From contig JAFAOZ010000042.1 in assembly GCA_019247395.1 (NCBI GenBank), positions 1 to 5,539 on the forward strand: DNA of 5,539 nucleotides. The letters run 5' to 3'. The translations under genes and the position numbers were made by a program. Position 1 is the stretch's first letter, and each line of letters begins with the position of its first letter. Under the pieces are notes generated by a model. That model had not been told where the DNA came from, did not search any database, and was given only the letters and a program-made list of their open reading frames with translations. Positions 5,521 to 5,539 of the stretch are shown here, piece by piece. This DNA is from Vulcanimicrobiota bacterium (GTDB lineage Bacteria > Vulcanimicrobiota > Vulcanimicrobiia > Vulcanimicrobiales > Vulcanimicrobiaceae).

Positions 5521-5539
5521 CGCGGTCGATCCCGTGAAC

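Overview
The window reads as a chromosomal piece of a GC-rich bacterium. Two secreted lipoproteins carry the best taxonomic hint. One is an NHL-like beta-propeller of the 'YVTNSNG...VYSYP' kind. The other is built from Gloeo_Verruco (GloVer, TIGR03803-type) repeats. Such proteins are, from memory, abundant in Candidatus Eremiobacterota (WPS-2) and related soil lineages. That assignment is inference from family style only; no marker here proves it.

Layout, left to right. (1) The 3' end of an enolase gene (2-451, +). (2) A propeller lipoprotein gene (491-1471, +). (3) On the minus strand, a RES-type toxin (1449-2177) lies downstream of and overlaps its Xre/MbcA/ParS-type antitoxin (2137-2571). 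The toxin gene also overlaps the end of the lipoprotein gene tail to tail. (4) A compact divergent regulatory region (2572-2643) holds a good sigma70-like promoter for the toxin-antitoxin operon, with inverted TGGAG half-sites in its spacer, and a possible leaderless promoter for the next gene. (5) A DUF5996 protein gene (2644-3552, +). (6) A DUF1003 inner-membrane protein gene (3549-4100, -), whose stop codon shares a TTAA with the DUF5996 stop. (7) A tRNA gene with CAU anticodon and encoded CCA (4152-4226, +). (8) A short leader with a hairpin and a 10-bp-period repeat. (9) A seven-repeat GloVer lipoprotein gene (4285-5520, +).

How the parts work together. The toxin and antitoxin form an autoregulated NAD+-depleting toxin-antitoxin module, by analogy with the Res-Xre and MbcTA families. 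The lipoproteins are predicted to be exported and lipid-anchored. The tRNA and the GloVer gene may be co-transcribed, since no terminator is apparent between them. The other genes are packed closely but do not form an obvious pathway. No insertion sequence, CRISPR array, rRNA or prophage gene was seen. The most useful leads are the operator architecture of the toxin-antitoxin promoter, the likely tRNA-Ile2 (lysidine-type) identity of the CAU tRNA, and the seven-blade geometry with alternating Cys-containing loops of the GloVer protein.
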